49,265 nt of DNA, taken from assembly GCA_000955785.1 (NCBI GenBank), contig JYOD01000076.1, positions 1 through 49,265 of the forward strand. The letters run 5' to 3'. The notes beneath the pieces are model-generated. The model did no database searches and had not been told where the DNA came from. It saw only the letters and a list, made by a program, of their open reading frames with translations. The stretch is from Burkholderiaceae bacterium 16 (lineage in GTDB: Bacteria > Pseudomonadota > Gammaproteobacteria > Burkholderiales > Burkholderiaceae). Position 1 is the stretch's first letter; every line of letters begins with the position of its first letter. Shown in pieces: positions 26,165-34,408 of this stretch. The translations under genes and the position numbers were made by a program.

Positions 26165-27145
26165 CTAGGCACGCGACAACATTCCCTGCAGTCGCGTCGC
26201 GACAATCTCCTCCGCCTGACGCATGATCCTGTCGATGAGGTCTCCGACCCGGGGAATATCGTGGATGAGCCCGGCGACCATGCCGCAGGACCAGCCGCCC
26301 GCATCGAGGTCGCCGTCCCGCATTACGCGCGGATAAACACCGCCGACCTCTTCGGCGATGTCCGAGAAGGTGATGTCCGCCCCCAGGCGCCTTTCCTTCT
26401 TCAGCAGGCGCTCGACCCCCGCATTGTTCAGCACACGCTCGGTATTGCGCAGCGGACGCATGACGAGCCGCGTATCGAGTTCCGTTGCCGCAATGATGGC
26501 CTGCTTGACCTTTCGATGTACCGGCGCCTCTGCCGTCGCGACGAAGCGCGTTCCCATGTTGATGCCGGCCGCGCCCATCGCCAGCGCGGCGACCAGCGAG
26601 CGGCCGTCTGCCATCCCGCCCGAAGCGACAAAGGGCACTCTGAGTTCGTCCGCGGCGCGGGGTAGCAGAATGAAGTTTGGGACGTCGTCCTCGCCCGGAT
26701 GTCCGCCGCATTCGAAGCCGTCGACGCTGACCGCATCGCAGCCGATGCTCTCTGCCTTCAGTGCATGCCGCACCGACGTGCATTTGTGGATGACCCGGAT
26801 GCCCGCTTCGTGCAGCGCCGGCAGCCATTGCTGGGGATTGTTGCCCGCCGTCTCGACAATGCGGACCCCGCCATCGATGATCGCCCGCACATAGCCCGGG
26901 TAGTCCGGCGGATTGCGCGACGGCAGAAAGGTCAGATTGACACCGAACGGCTTGTCGGTCATTTCCCGGCATCGCCCGATCTCACGGGCCAAGGCGTCCG
27001 AACTTGGCTGCGTCAGTGCCGTAATGATGCCCAGGCCGCCCGCATTCGACACCGCGGCGGCCAGTCCCGCGAACCCGACGTAGTGCATGCCACCTTGGAT
27101 GATGGGATGCTCGATGCCGAACAACTCGGTGATCTGTGTCTTCAT
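26165..27145 (-). CDS. NPD-family FMN protein (nitronate monooxygenase-like)
   Basis: The 326-residue TIM-barrel flavoprotein has the family landmarks PIIQGGMHYVG, VSNAGGLGIITAL, CGGHPGEDDVP, VASGGMADGRSLVAAL and MGTRFVATAEAPVH. The class formally oxidises nitronates. However, members inside acyl-CoA operons can act on CoA thioesters; IpdC in steroid-ring catabolism is an NPD relative. Here it is embedded between an acyl-CoA dehydrogenase and an ABM protein, with no nitroalkane genes, so an acyl-CoA-related redox role is more likely (inference). The start at 27145 has AAGGAG eight bases upstream. Confidence 0.87.
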   Translation of the reverse strand: MKTQITELFGIEHPIIQGGMHYVGFAGLAAAVSNAGGLGIITALTQPSSDALAREIGRCREMTDKPFGVNLTFLPSRNPPDYPGYVRAIIDGGVRIVETAGNNPQQWLPALHEAGIRVIHKCTSVRHALKAESIGCDAVSVDGFECGGHPGEDDVPNFILLPRAADELRVPFVASGGMADGRSLVAALAMGAAGINMGTRFVATAEAPVHRKVKQAIIAATELDTRLVMRPLRNTERVLNNAGVERLLKKERRLGADITFSDIAEEVGGVYPRVMRDGDLDAGGWSCGMVAGLIHDIPRVGDLIDRIMRQAEEIVATRLQGMLSRA

Positions 27146-27179
27146 CGACGAAGCTCCTTGTAGAAAGGTATTGATACGG

Positions 27180-28991
27180 TCAGAACTGGTCAGCAGGCAG
27201 CGCCATCAGGCAGGCTGCGCCCGTCTCCACACGCTGCCGCAAGACCGGGACCAGCGGCAGTTCACGCGCGAACCAGAAGCGGGCGAGTTCCAGCTTGCGG
27301 CGTAGGAAAGTCCCGTTCTCCGCGTCGGGCAGCAGGCCAAGCGCGACGTCCGACATCCGCAGCCACATCCAGGCGGAGGCGACGATACCCATCATGGCCA
27401 GGAAATCGCTGGAAGCTGCGCCGGCGTCGTACGGGCTGCGCGACGGGTCAGCAAGCCACTTCCCGCAGGCACGGATATCCTGCGCGGCTTGCCGTAGCGC
27501 GTCAGCGTGCGCGCGCAACGGCTCGCGCTGTGCCGCCTCCCATGCGGTGGCATCGACCATGTCGAGAAACCCGGCCAGCGCCCGGCCGCCGCCCGCGGGC
27601 AGCTTGCGCAGCACGAGATCCAGCGCTTGCACGCCGTTGGCCCCCTCATAGAGCTGGAAGATGCGACAGTCGCGTACGAGCTGCTCGACGCCGTTGTCGC
27701 GGATATAGCCGTGCCCGCCCATCAGTTGCATGGCGTCGTTGGCCGACTCGAAGGAGCGGTCGCTGAAGAATGCCTTGATGACCGGCGTCAGCAGGCTGCC
27801 GATCGCGTTCCGGTTGGCGCGCAGTGCTTCGTCGGGTTCGTCGAGCAGCGCTGTCACGTGAAGCGCGAGGGCACGGGCGGCTTCGAGGAAGGACGCCTGC
27901 TTCAGCAGCAGCCGGCGCACGTCTGGGTGAACCACGATCGGGTCCGCCGTGCCGCCTGTGCGATCCTCCGCCTTGGCGGCCCGGCCGGCGAGCCGCTCGC
28001 GGGCGTAGTTGGCCGCATGGCCGTAGGCGCGGCTTGCCGACGACAGCGCTTGCAATCCGGTGACGAGGCGCGCCGAATTCATCATGTCGAACATGCCGCT
28101 CATGCCAGCCGACGACTTGCGTTGCGTGCTGCCCGGCTGGTTCGACTCCCGCAGCGGATAGGCCAGCGCATGCTCGAATGACAACGCGCAGGTCGCGCTA
28201 CCCTTCAGGCCCATTTTGTGCTCGATCCCGGCCACGACGACGCCGTTCGATCCGCCCAGTGTGCCGCTATCGGGGTCCACCACACGCTTGGGTACCAGGA
28301 AAAGCCGGACCGTCGACAGGTCGTCGCGGATGCGTCCATCCTCGCCCGGGACCTTCGCCAGCACGAGGTGGATGACGTTCTCGGTCAGATCCTGGTCGCC
28401 GCCGGAAATGAAGATCTTGGTGCCGCTGAGGCGCCAGCTACCGTCAGGCTGCGACACCGCACGCGTCTTCATCAGCCGCAGGTCGGTCCCGCAATGCGGT
28501 TCGGTCAGGCACATCGTGCCGGCCCAGCGGCCCTCCACCATCGCTGGGACGACGTGCTCCAGCATCCACGGCTCGCCGGTGCGGCGGACCGTCGCATGCG
28601 CGCCGGCGGTCAGTATCGCGTAGAGGCCGAGCGAATTGCAGGCCGACGCGGAGAACTCACGCACGGCCTGGTCGATCCCCTCTGGCAGGCCAGCTCCACC
28701 AGATTCCTCTGGGACCGAGACACGGTTCCAGCCTGCCTCGCACAGCGCGGCGTATCCGGCCAAGTAGCCGGACGGCGTCCTGACCGCGCCGTTGTCGAAA
28801 TGGCAGCCTTCTTCGTCCCCGGGGCCGTCCAGGGGCGCCCAGACCTTCTCGAAAAAGTGCGCGGCCTGTTGGAGCACCTGGCGCGTGTCATCGCGCGCCA
28901 TGCCACCCAGCGCGTGTGGCGCGGTGGGCGCGATCACGTCGTGCAACAGGAAGACATAGTCGTCAACGGGTGCCTTGTAGTTTGTAGACAC
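27180..28991 (-). CDS. Large acyl-CoA dehydrogenase with C-terminal extension (DmdC-like)
   Basis: At 603 residues this is about 200 longer than a standard acyl-CoA dehydrogenase. It matches the long group that includes 3-methylmercaptopropionyl-CoA dehydrogenase DmdC. Visible parts are MCLTEPHCGTDLRLMKTRA, SGTKIFISGGDQDL, IEHKMGLKGSATCALSFE, MQLMGGHGYIRDNGVEQL and the catalytic region IFQLYEGANGVQALDL, followed by a helical C-terminal domain. The group oxidises unusual or bulky acyl-CoAs, so the name DmdC-like does not prove the sulfur substrate. Translation starts at GTG 28991 with AGGAA upstream. It follows the 34-residue ORF by 47 bases. Confidence 0.9.
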   Translation of the reverse strand: MSTNYKAPVDDYVFLLHDVIAPTAPHALGGMARDDTRQVLQQAAHFFEKVWAPLDGPGDEEGCHFDNGAVRTPSGYLAGYAALCEAGWNRVSVPEESGGAGLPEGIDQAVREFSASACNSLGLYAILTAGAHATVRRTGEPWMLEHVVPAMVEGRWAGTMCLTEPHCGTDLRLMKTRAVSQPDGSWRLSGTKIFISGGDQDLTENVIHLVLAKVPGEDGRIRDDLSTVRLFLVPKRVVDPDSGTLGGSNGVVVAGIEHKMGLKGSATCALSFEHALAYPLRESNQPGSTQRKSSAGMSGMFDMMNSARLVTGLQALSSASRAYGHAANYARERLAGRAAKAEDRTGGTADPIVVHPDVRRLLLKQASFLEAARALALHVTALLDEPDEALRANRNAIGSLLTPVIKAFFSDRSFESANDAMQLMGGHGYIRDNGVEQLVRDCRIFQLYEGANGVQALDLVLRKLPAGGGRALAGFLDMVDATAWEAAQREPLRAHADALRQAAQDIRACGKWLADPSRSPYDAGAASSDFLAMMGIVASAWMWLRMSDVALGLLPDAENGTFLRRKLELARFWFARELPLVPVLRQRVETGAACLMALPADQF

Positions 28992-29038
28992 GGCGATTCC
29001 TATTTGATGAATGCGATCGATGGCCGGACGTCGGCCGG

Positions 29039-29143
29039 TCAGGCGTCACCCCGGCGATAGCCGATGTCGCGGGCGAACTTTGCCGAGGCGGCGCTGGCGA
29101 ACAGCCATTTGCCGGCTGTTCGTCGGTTGATGGGTCGGCTCAT
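29039..29143 (-). CDS. 34-residue small ORF tightly coupled to the acyl-CoA ligase
   Basis: An ATG at 29143 lies two bases after the ligase TGA. A strong ribosome-binding site (GAAGGAG) sits inside the last ligase codons, nine bases before the ATG. The 34-codon frame begins MSRPINRRTAGKWLFASAAS and ends GYRRGDA with TGA at 29039. It is basic, with a central short hydrophobic stretch (WLFASAASA) after two arginines. It recalls a twin-arginine or membrane-anchor start but is too short for a full signal peptide. The spacing and ribosome site are better than for many neighbours, so it is probably translated. No family is recognised; a decayed N-terminus of a larger gene is the alternative. Confidence 0.55.
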   Translation of the reverse strand: MSRPINRRTAGKWLFASAASAKFARDIGYRRGDA

Positions 29144-29145
29144 GG

Positions 29146-31035
29146 TCAGGCTCCTTCGATATGTCGGACCGCATAGGGAATGGTGAAGCAGCGCAGCGCG
29201 CCGGCCAGGGCCGCATCGTCGGCGTCACGCGTCGGCACTCGGATCTCCACGAAGAAGCCGCGGCTGCCCCGGTCCGTGGCCTGCACCTCTGCGCCTCGGC
29301 CTATGCCGTCGAGCGCGGCGCGGAACATCCGCTCGATGGCATCGACGCGCAGCAGGTTTTTCTGGATCTTGCCGACCGACGTCTTCGGCATTTCTGGCAG
29401 CACGAAGCAGTGCTTTGGAATTGCCGCGCGTTCTGGCATGTGCTCGGCGGCGTACCGTAGGACGCTATCCGCCGAGGCGCTCGCTCCCGGCTTCAGCACC
29501 ACGTAGGCGACCGGTACCTCGCCGGCATGCGCATCGGGCGCGCCGACCACGGCGGCATCCTGGACCGCCGGATGGCCGAACAGCACCTCCTCCACCATTT
29601 TCGGATCGATGTTGTGTCCGCCGCGGATGATCAGGTCCTTGGCGCGGCCAGTGATCCACAGCCAGCCGTCCGCGTCGAGGTAGCCGAGATCGCCGGTGTC
29701 CAGCCAGTCTCCGTCGAACCAGCGCGCAGCCTGCTCCTGGCCCAGGTAGCCGGGGAAGACCGAAGGCCCGCGCACGATAACGAGGCCCGGCTCGCCCGGC
29801 GCGCAGTCCCGGGCCACGCTCCCGGTGCCGTCCGGCAGCACCACGCGGACCCGCTGGTACGGCAGCCGCACGCCCGAACTGCCAACCTTGACTTGCTCGA
29901 CCAGGGGCGTGATGCAGGTGACCGCCGTGGTTTCGGTCATGCCCCAGCTTTCACGGATACGGACGCTGGTCATACGATGGAAGGCATCGGCGACGGTAGT
30001 CGACAGGGGCGCGGTCGACGAGGCGACGTAGGTCAGCGTCGAGATGTCAGCGCCATCCAGCGGAATCGACAGCACCTGGTTCACCAACGTCGGCACGAGG
30101 ATCAGCATGTTGGCCCGAAAAGCCTCGACGATGCGCCAGAGGTTCGGCAGCACGGACGGATGGCGGAATCCGGCCGACGTCATCAACACGACTGTCGCCC
30201 CCTTCGCCAGCGGGCTGAAACAGCCGACCACCGCGCCGGCGACGTGAAAAACCGGGACACCGACCACTTGCACCTCGGTCGAGTCGAGTCCCCACAGGTA
30301 CTTTGACGCCCACACCCAGAATACCTGGTTGCGGTGCAGGTTGCGTGCCAGCTTCGGAGCGCCGGTCGTGCCGCCGGTGTGGAAGAGCGAGGCGGTGTCG
30401 TCGGACGAGAAGATCCGCCCAGAGACCAGGCGGTCGGAGGGATAGCGTTCGACGGATTCGGCGAAATCGATGACGGGCACGCCAGCGACCTTCGCCGGAC
30501 CCGCTCCGCCGACACGAATCACCGCCGCCAGCGATGGGAGGCCGCGCGCTACGGCCTCGGCCTTGGCCCAGATCTCGGCGTGCCCGTCGCCACCAAACGC
30601 GACCAGTACCTTGGTGCCGGCCGAGTGGAACATCTCGATGAGGATGTCCGGCTCCAGCATCCAGTTGGCCGGATTTACGATCCCCGCAGCCTGAGCACCC
30701 CACAGGACGAACTGCATTTCGGGGATCGCTGGCATCAGCACCGAGACGACATCGTCCTTGCCGACGCCGAGGTCGTCCAGCAGATTTGCCGTCTGGTGGA
30801 CCTTGGCGCGCAACTCGGCATAGGTCACCTGCCGCGCAGTCTCGAGGGGAGGGGCGCCGTCGGTGAAGAAGCGGATGGCAACCTTCGACGGCTCGATGGC
30901 GCAGCCGTCCATCAGCATTTCGTAGGTGGAGGCCGGCAGTTTGCGGTCCGCAAGCGGGACCCGTTCGAAGCACGCGACGTCGGCTTCGCTCAACAGGAGG
31001 TCAGAGGTCCAGTAGTCTGGCATCGGGGCGTTCAT
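29146..31035 (-). CDS. AMP-dependent acyl-CoA synthetase/ligase
   Basis: The 629-residue ANL-superfamily enzyme activates a carboxylic acid to its CoA thioester via an acyl-AMP. The P-loop-like motif is FHTGGTTGAPKL and the adenylate motif RESWGMTETTAV. The hinge and switch region reads LDTGDLGYLDADGW followed by GRAKDLIIRGGHNI, and the C-terminal catalytic lysine lies in SVGKIQKNLLR. The ATG at 31035 is preferred (GGAG eight bases upstream) over one 14 codons earlier that lies in the hairpin leader. About 60 extra residues follow the lysine motif. The gene is preceded by a strong hairpin and followed at once by a small ORF. Substrate class (fatty, aromatic or isoprenoid acid) cannot be told. 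Confidence 0.9.
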   Translation of the reverse strand: MNAPMPDYWTSDLLLSEADVACFERVPLADRKLPASTYEMLMDGCAIEPSKVAIRFFTDGAPPLETARQVTYAELRAKVHQTANLLDDLGVGKDDVVSVLMPAIPEMQFVLWGAQAAGIVNPANWMLEPDILIEMFHSAGTKVLVAFGGDGHAEIWAKAEAVARGLPSLAAVIRVGGAGPAKVAGVPVIDFAESVERYPSDRLVSGRIFSSDDTASLFHTGGTTGAPKLARNLHRNQVFWVWASKYLWGLDSTEVQVVGVPVFHVAGAVVGCFSPLAKGATVVLMTSAGFRHPSVLPNLWRIVEAFRANMLILVPTLVNQVLSIPLDGADISTLTYVASSTAPLSTTVADAFHRMTSVRIRESWGMTETTAVTCITPLVEQVKVGSSGVRLPYQRVRVVLPDGTGSVARDCAPGEPGLVIVRGPSVFPGYLGQEQAARWFDGDWLDTGDLGYLDADGWLWITGRAKDLIIRGGHNIDPKMVEEVLFGHPAVQDAAVVGAPDAHAGEVPVAYVVLKPGASASADSVLRYAAEHMPERAAIPKHCFVLPEMPKTSVGKIQKNLLRVDAIERMFRAALDGIGRGAEVQATDRGSRGFFVEIRVPTRDADDAALAGALRCFTIPYAVRHIEGA

Positions 31036-31065
31036 CTTGTTTTCTCCAGTTTTTTTATTTCTTTG

Positions 31066-31100
31066 GGCGGGCTGCACCCCAAGGGCGCAGTACCCCCGCC
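31066..31100 (-). other. Strong mRNA hairpin in the ligase leader
   Basis: In the minus-strand transcript, CTGCGCCC and GGGTGCAG form an 8-bp stem (one G-U) with a 3-base loop. An outer GGCGGG/CCCGCC stem adds 6 bp around a 4-base one-sided bulge. It lies between the MaoC stop and the ligase ATG and is followed by an A-rich leader (AAAGAAATAAAAAAA) before the ribosome site. There is no U-tract, so it is not a standard terminator; a stability or processing element is likelier. Confidence 0.55.
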
Positions 31101-31158
31101 GCGCAATGACGTTCGTCGCACGGCGCCGGTTGGTTTCGATAATCGACGGGGAATGCGC

Positions 31159-31641
31159 CTAGTAGTACAGCTTGGCCAGCGACTCCGCGACGCATACCGG
31201 CCTTGCCGATCCTTCCATCTCGAACGTGACGGTCCACGTCACCTTCACACCGCCCTGCCCTTCGTCAGCCACGTTCTCCAGGACGGCGCGGACGCGTACC
31301 TTCGCGCCGACAGGCACGGGGCCGGTAAAGCGGACGCGGTTCAGGCCGTAGTTGACGCGCGCACGTACGCCCTCGAAGCCAGTTATCTGCGCCATCAGCA
31401 TCGGCAGCAGCGACAGCGTCAGGAATCCATGTGCGACGGGACCGCCGAACGGCGACTCCCGCCTCGCCCGCTCGGGATCGACATGGATCCACTGGCGGTC
31501 GCCCGTTGCCTCGGCAAACAGATTCACCTCCTGCTGCGTAACCAGATGCCAGTCGCTCGGACCGGCGTCCTTGCCCTGGAACGCCTTCAGTTCTTCGATC
31601 GACGTGAAGGTCTGAATGGTAGCTCCCGTATCAGCGGTCAT
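31159..31641 (-). CDS. MaoC-like (R)-specific enoyl-CoA hydratase
   Basis: The 160-residue hot-dog protein carries the hydratase-2 motif FAEATGDRQWIHVDPERA, with catalytic D48 and H53, and the following FGGPVAHGFLTLSLLP segment. It would hydrate a trans-2-enoyl-CoA to the (R)-3-hydroxyacyl-CoA. The start at 31641 lies 14 bases after the crotonase stop, with GAGGCGG upstream. An (R)-specific hydratase next to an SDR fits (R)-3-hydroxyacyl-CoA oxidation in this operon, a peroxisome-like arrangement, although the crotonases could give the (S) form. Confidence 0.88.
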   Translation of the reverse strand: MTADTGATIQTFTSIEELKAFQGKDAGPSDWHLVTQQEVNLFAEATGDRQWIHVDPERARRESPFGGPVAHGFLTLSLLPMLMAQITGFEGVRARVNYGLNRVRFTGPVPVGAKVRVRAVLENVADEGQGGVKVTWTVTFEMEGSARPVCVAESLAKLYY

Positions 31642-31655
31642 GGAGGTCAGCCGCC

Positions 31656-32444
31656 TCAGCGCCCCTGGAATCGCGCCTCGCGGCGCTCGACGAAGGACTG
31701 GATACCTTCCTTGAAGTCTTCCGTGGCGAAGACCTGCTCGCTCACCCGCGGGATGACGTCGATGGCCGCCTTCTCGCCGTGCTCGATGTAAGTCAGCGCC
31801 GCCGCTTTGGTCGCGCGCAGGCCGATGGGGGCGACCTTGCAGATCAGCCGGGCGATCTCCATCGCGCGCTCGCGGTGCCTGCCGTAGGGATGGACCTCCT
31901 GGACGAAGCCGCAGCGATACGCCTCCTCTGCCGAGAACTCGTCGCACAGGAACAGGTGGTACATCGCGTTGCCCCACCCGGTGCGCGTCAGGTAGCGGAA
32001 GTGAGCGCCGCCGAGCGGGGCGATGCCGCGCTTCGATTCAAGTTGGCAGAAGCGCGCGGTATCGGCCGCAATCACGATGTCGGAGGCGAGCATCTGCTCG
32101 ATGCCGATGGTATAGGTGATGCCGTGGACGACCGAGATCAGCGGCTTGCGGCAGCGCTTCTGGAGGCCGAACGGGTCGACCTGGTCGTCTGGAATCGGCT
32201 TGGCCGTGGCGGTTGGGCCGAAGAACTTCGGCATGTCGAGGCCGGCCGTGGTGTGTTCGCCTGCCGGGTCCAGCACCGCCACCCACAGGTTGTCGTCGTT
32301 GTCGAACTCGGTCAGCCGCTGCGAAAGCTGCTGCATCAGTTCAGGGGTGATGGCGTTCTTCTTGGCGACGTTGTCCAGCGAAATAATCGCGATATGGTCC
32401 TCGATCGTCATGCGGACATCGGGCGTACCTGCTGCGTTGCTCAT
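31656..32444 (-). CDS. Crotonase/enoyl-CoA hydratase-family protein
   Basis: The 262-residue protein shows the crotonase fold: MTIEDHIAIISLDNVAKKNA, VLDPAGEHTTAGLDMPKFF for the first oxyanion loop, and the late EDFKEGIQSFVERREARF tail typical of the family. The second loop is unusual. VVHGITYTIGIEQMLASDIV replaces the Gly-rich AGxAxGGG pattern, and the region corresponding to the second Glu reads CQLESKRGIAPLGG. The exact reaction (hydratase, isomerase or hydrolase) is therefore open. The start at 32444 has AAAGGA upstream. It sits between the SDR and MaoC genes on one transcript. Confidence 0.87.
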   Translation of the reverse strand: MSNAAGTPDVRMTIEDHIAIISLDNVAKKNAITPELMQQLSQRLTEFDNDDNLWVAVLDPAGEHTTAGLDMPKFFGPTATAKPIPDDQVDPFGLQKRCRKPLISVVHGITYTIGIEQMLASDIVIAADTARFCQLESKRGIAPLGGAHFRYLTRTGWGNAMYHLFLCDEFSAEEAYRCGFVQEVHPYGRHRERAMEIARLICKVAPIGLRATKAAALTYIEHGEKAAIDVIPRVSEQVFATEDFKEGIQSFVERREARFQGR

Positions 32445-32492
32445 GGTGTTTTCCTTTGAATCGGGATGGTTTGGATTCGGGATCGAACGTCT

Positions 32493-33275
32493 TCAGACCG
32501 CGGTCAGGCCGCCGTCGACGGCGAGGATCTGGCCGGTGATGTGCTTGCCCGCGTCGCTCGCGAACAGCAGGGCCGCGCCCTTGAGGTCGTCGTCGTCACC
32601 AATGCGCTGCAGAGGCGCCCACTCCGACAGCTTCTCGACGCCCACTTTCTCGATCGTCCCCCTGGTCATCTTTGACGGGAAAAAGCCCGGCGCGATGGCA
32701 TTGACGGTGACGCCATGCGGGCCCCATTCGCCGGCCAGCGCGCGCGTAAAGTTGACGACGGCGCCTTTGCTGGTGTTGTAAGCAATGGTCGGCTGCCCCT
32801 TAGGGCCGTTGCCCTTGAGGCCGGCAATCGAGGCGAGGTTGATCACGCGCCCGAATCGGTTGGGAAGCATCGACAGTCTGCCGATCTTCTGCGTCAGCAG
32901 GAAGATTGAGCGCACGTTCAGGTTCATGACCTTGTCCCAGGCGGCCAGCGGGTGGTCGACGGTGGTCGCGCCCCAGGTGGCGCCGGCGTTGTTGACGAGG
33001 ATGTCGACCTTGCCGAGGCGTTCCATCGCTTCGTTGGCGAGGCGTTCAACGTCGTCCTCCACGGCGTTGTCAGCGGCAATCCAGCTTGCGTCGACGCCCA
33101 GGCCGGCCAGATGCGCCTGCGCGGATTGAAGCGCATCCGCCTTGCGCGCCGAGATCACCACGCGGGCGCCCTGCGTGCCGAGCGCCTCGGCGATCTGCAG
33201 GCCCAGCCCGCTGGACCCCCCGGTAACGAGAGCCGTGCGGCCCTTCAGGTCGAAAAGGTTTGCCACAGCAGTCAT
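32493..33275 (-). CDS. SDR-family 3-hydroxyacyl-CoA-type dehydrogenase
   Basis: The 260-residue classical SDR is intact: TGGSSGLG (18-25), NNAG (95-98), S149 in NLASIAG, and YNTSK with Y166 and K170, then ending GQILAVDGGLTAV. SDRs of this type in beta-oxidation operons oxidise 3-hydroxyacyl-CoAs with NAD(P)+, which suits its place beside a MaoC hydratase. The start ATG at 33275 has AAGGAG seven bases upstream. Upstream of it is a thiolase scar, so this is the first intact gene after a deletion within the operon. Confidence 0.88.
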   Translation of the reverse strand: MTAVANLFDLKGRTALVTGGSSGLGLQIAEALGTQGARVVISARKADALQSAQAHLAGLGVDASWIAADNAVEDDVERLANEAMERLGKVDILVNNAGATWGATTVDHPLAAWDKVMNLNVRSIFLLTQKIGRLSMLPNRFGRVINLASIAGLKGNGPKGQPTIAYNTSKGAVVNFTRALAGEWGPHGVTVNAIAPGFFPSKMTRGTIEKVGVEKLSEWAPLQRIGDDDDLKGAALLFASDAGKHITGQILAVDGGLTAV

Positions 33276-33304
33276 TGTGTCTCCTTGATTGTGGGTGGAA
33301 CTCG

Positions 33305-33443
33305 TCACAGCACTTCGATCAGCATCGGCGGCGTGTCCGCCGCCGATGCACATGGTCGCCACGACGTAATTCGCGCCGCGCGGCCTGTCCTCGATCAGCG
33401 CGTGGCCGGTCAGCCGTGCGCCGCTGACGCCGTAGGGATGGCT
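33305..33443 (-). pseudogene. C-terminal scar of an acetyl-CoA acetyltransferase (thiolase)
   Basis: The minus strand encodes SHPYGVSGARLTGHALIED, then ANYVVATMCIGGG. This is the thiolase C-terminus with the active-site His (HPYGxSG) and the Cys of CIGGG. A frameshift follows, after which MLIEVL and a TGA at 33305 would complete the normal ending. The preceding ~340 residues are absent: the sequence before SHPYG (about 33444-33507) is unrelated. The gene was deleted down to its last ~45 codons. Confidence 0.8.
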
Positions 33444-33507
33444 CACTGGAAGTCCTCTCCAGGTTTGAAGCTCTGGTGGCTCTGATTGGTTGTCATCGGC
33501 CCCGGGC

Positions 33508-34281
33508 TCAGCCGGGGGCAGCGGTCCGGACGGGCGCCCGTTGCAGGAAGCGCCGAAAAATTTCCTGTGCCTCGGGCGACTGCCGCAGGGTGTCGAACAC
33601 GACCGTCTCACGCTGGAGACGGTCCCTGACCAGCATCTCGGTCGCCTCGCGCACCAGTCCGCGCGTCGCCATCAGCGCCTGGCGCGGCTTGGTGGCGAGG
33701 CACTTGGCGATCGACAGCGCCTCCGCCGCGACTGTCTCTAGCGGCATCACGCGATTGACGAGTCCAGCCCGATGGGCTTCGGCGGCGGGAATGGTGGTGG
33801 CCAGCAGCAGCCATTCGGTCGCCTTGTTGCGGCCCACTACCTGCTGCAGCAGCAGCGTGGAGGCGAATTCTGGACACAGCCCGAGGTCGACGAACGGGAA
33901 GCGGATGCGGGCGTCGTCAGAGGCGACGACGTAGTCGCAATGCAGCAGCACGGTCGCCCCGATGCCGACCGCATGCCCGCAGACGCAGGCCACCATCGGC
34001 TTGCGCAGTGCGATGACCGCGCGCAGGAACGGCATGGCGGGCGACTCCTTGTGTTCGGTCGTCTGTCCATTGACGAACAAGCCGATGTCGTTGCCGCTGC
34101 TGAAGTTGCCGCCCTCGCCACGGAGCAACACGACGCGGACGTCATCGCGACGGTCCGCCTCGGCGACCGCGTCGGCGAGCGCCGAATACATCTGCGCGGT
34201 GAGCGCGTTCTTCTTCGCCGGCCGGTTGATCGTCACGACCAGCACGCCGTCGTCCAGGTGCAGCAGCACGTCTGCCGTCAT
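33508..34281 (-). CDS. Enoyl-CoA hydratase/isomerase-family protein
   Basis: The 257-residue crotonase has LLHLDDGVLVVTINRPAKKN, FSSGNDIGLF and VCGHAVGIGATVLLHCDYVV, followed by the FVDLGLCPEFASTLLLQQ segment common in isomerase-type members (one Glu near the active site). It likely processes an enoyl-CoA intermediate of the operon. The start at 34281 has AAGGAG seven bases upstream. It is the first gene of the catabolic run, 127 bases downstream of the response regulator on the same strand. No clear sigma-70 promoter was found in that gap, so read-through from the regulator genes or an activator-dependent promoter is possible. Confidence 0.87.
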   Translation of the reverse strand: MTADVLLHLDDGVLVVTINRPAKKNALTAQMYSALADAVAEADRRDDVRVVLLRGEGGNFSSGNDIGLFVNGQTTEHKESPAMPFLRAVIALRKPMVACVCGHAVGIGATVLLHCDYVVASDDARIRFPFVDLGLCPEFASTLLLQQVVGRNKATEWLLLATTIPAAEAHRAGLVNRVMPLETVAAEALSIAKCLATKPRQALMATRGLVREATEMLVRDRLQRETVVFDTLRQSPEAQEIFRRFLQRAPVRTAAPG

Positions 34282-34408
34282 CGTTCTCTCCTTCGTTCCG
34301 TCTCGTGTGGAGTCGTGTCGTTGAAGAGAGTTTGGACGTCCGGCGCGAATTCGGCTGTCGGAACTTGCCCTACGCCTTGTCAGCGTTTTCTGAAGATGAG
34401 GGATGCGA

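Noticed and set aside
31066..31100. Intrinsic terminator between MaoC and ligase genes
   Set aside because: The coding-strand sequence after the stem is A-rich, not U-rich, and the downstream gene belongs to the same pathway.
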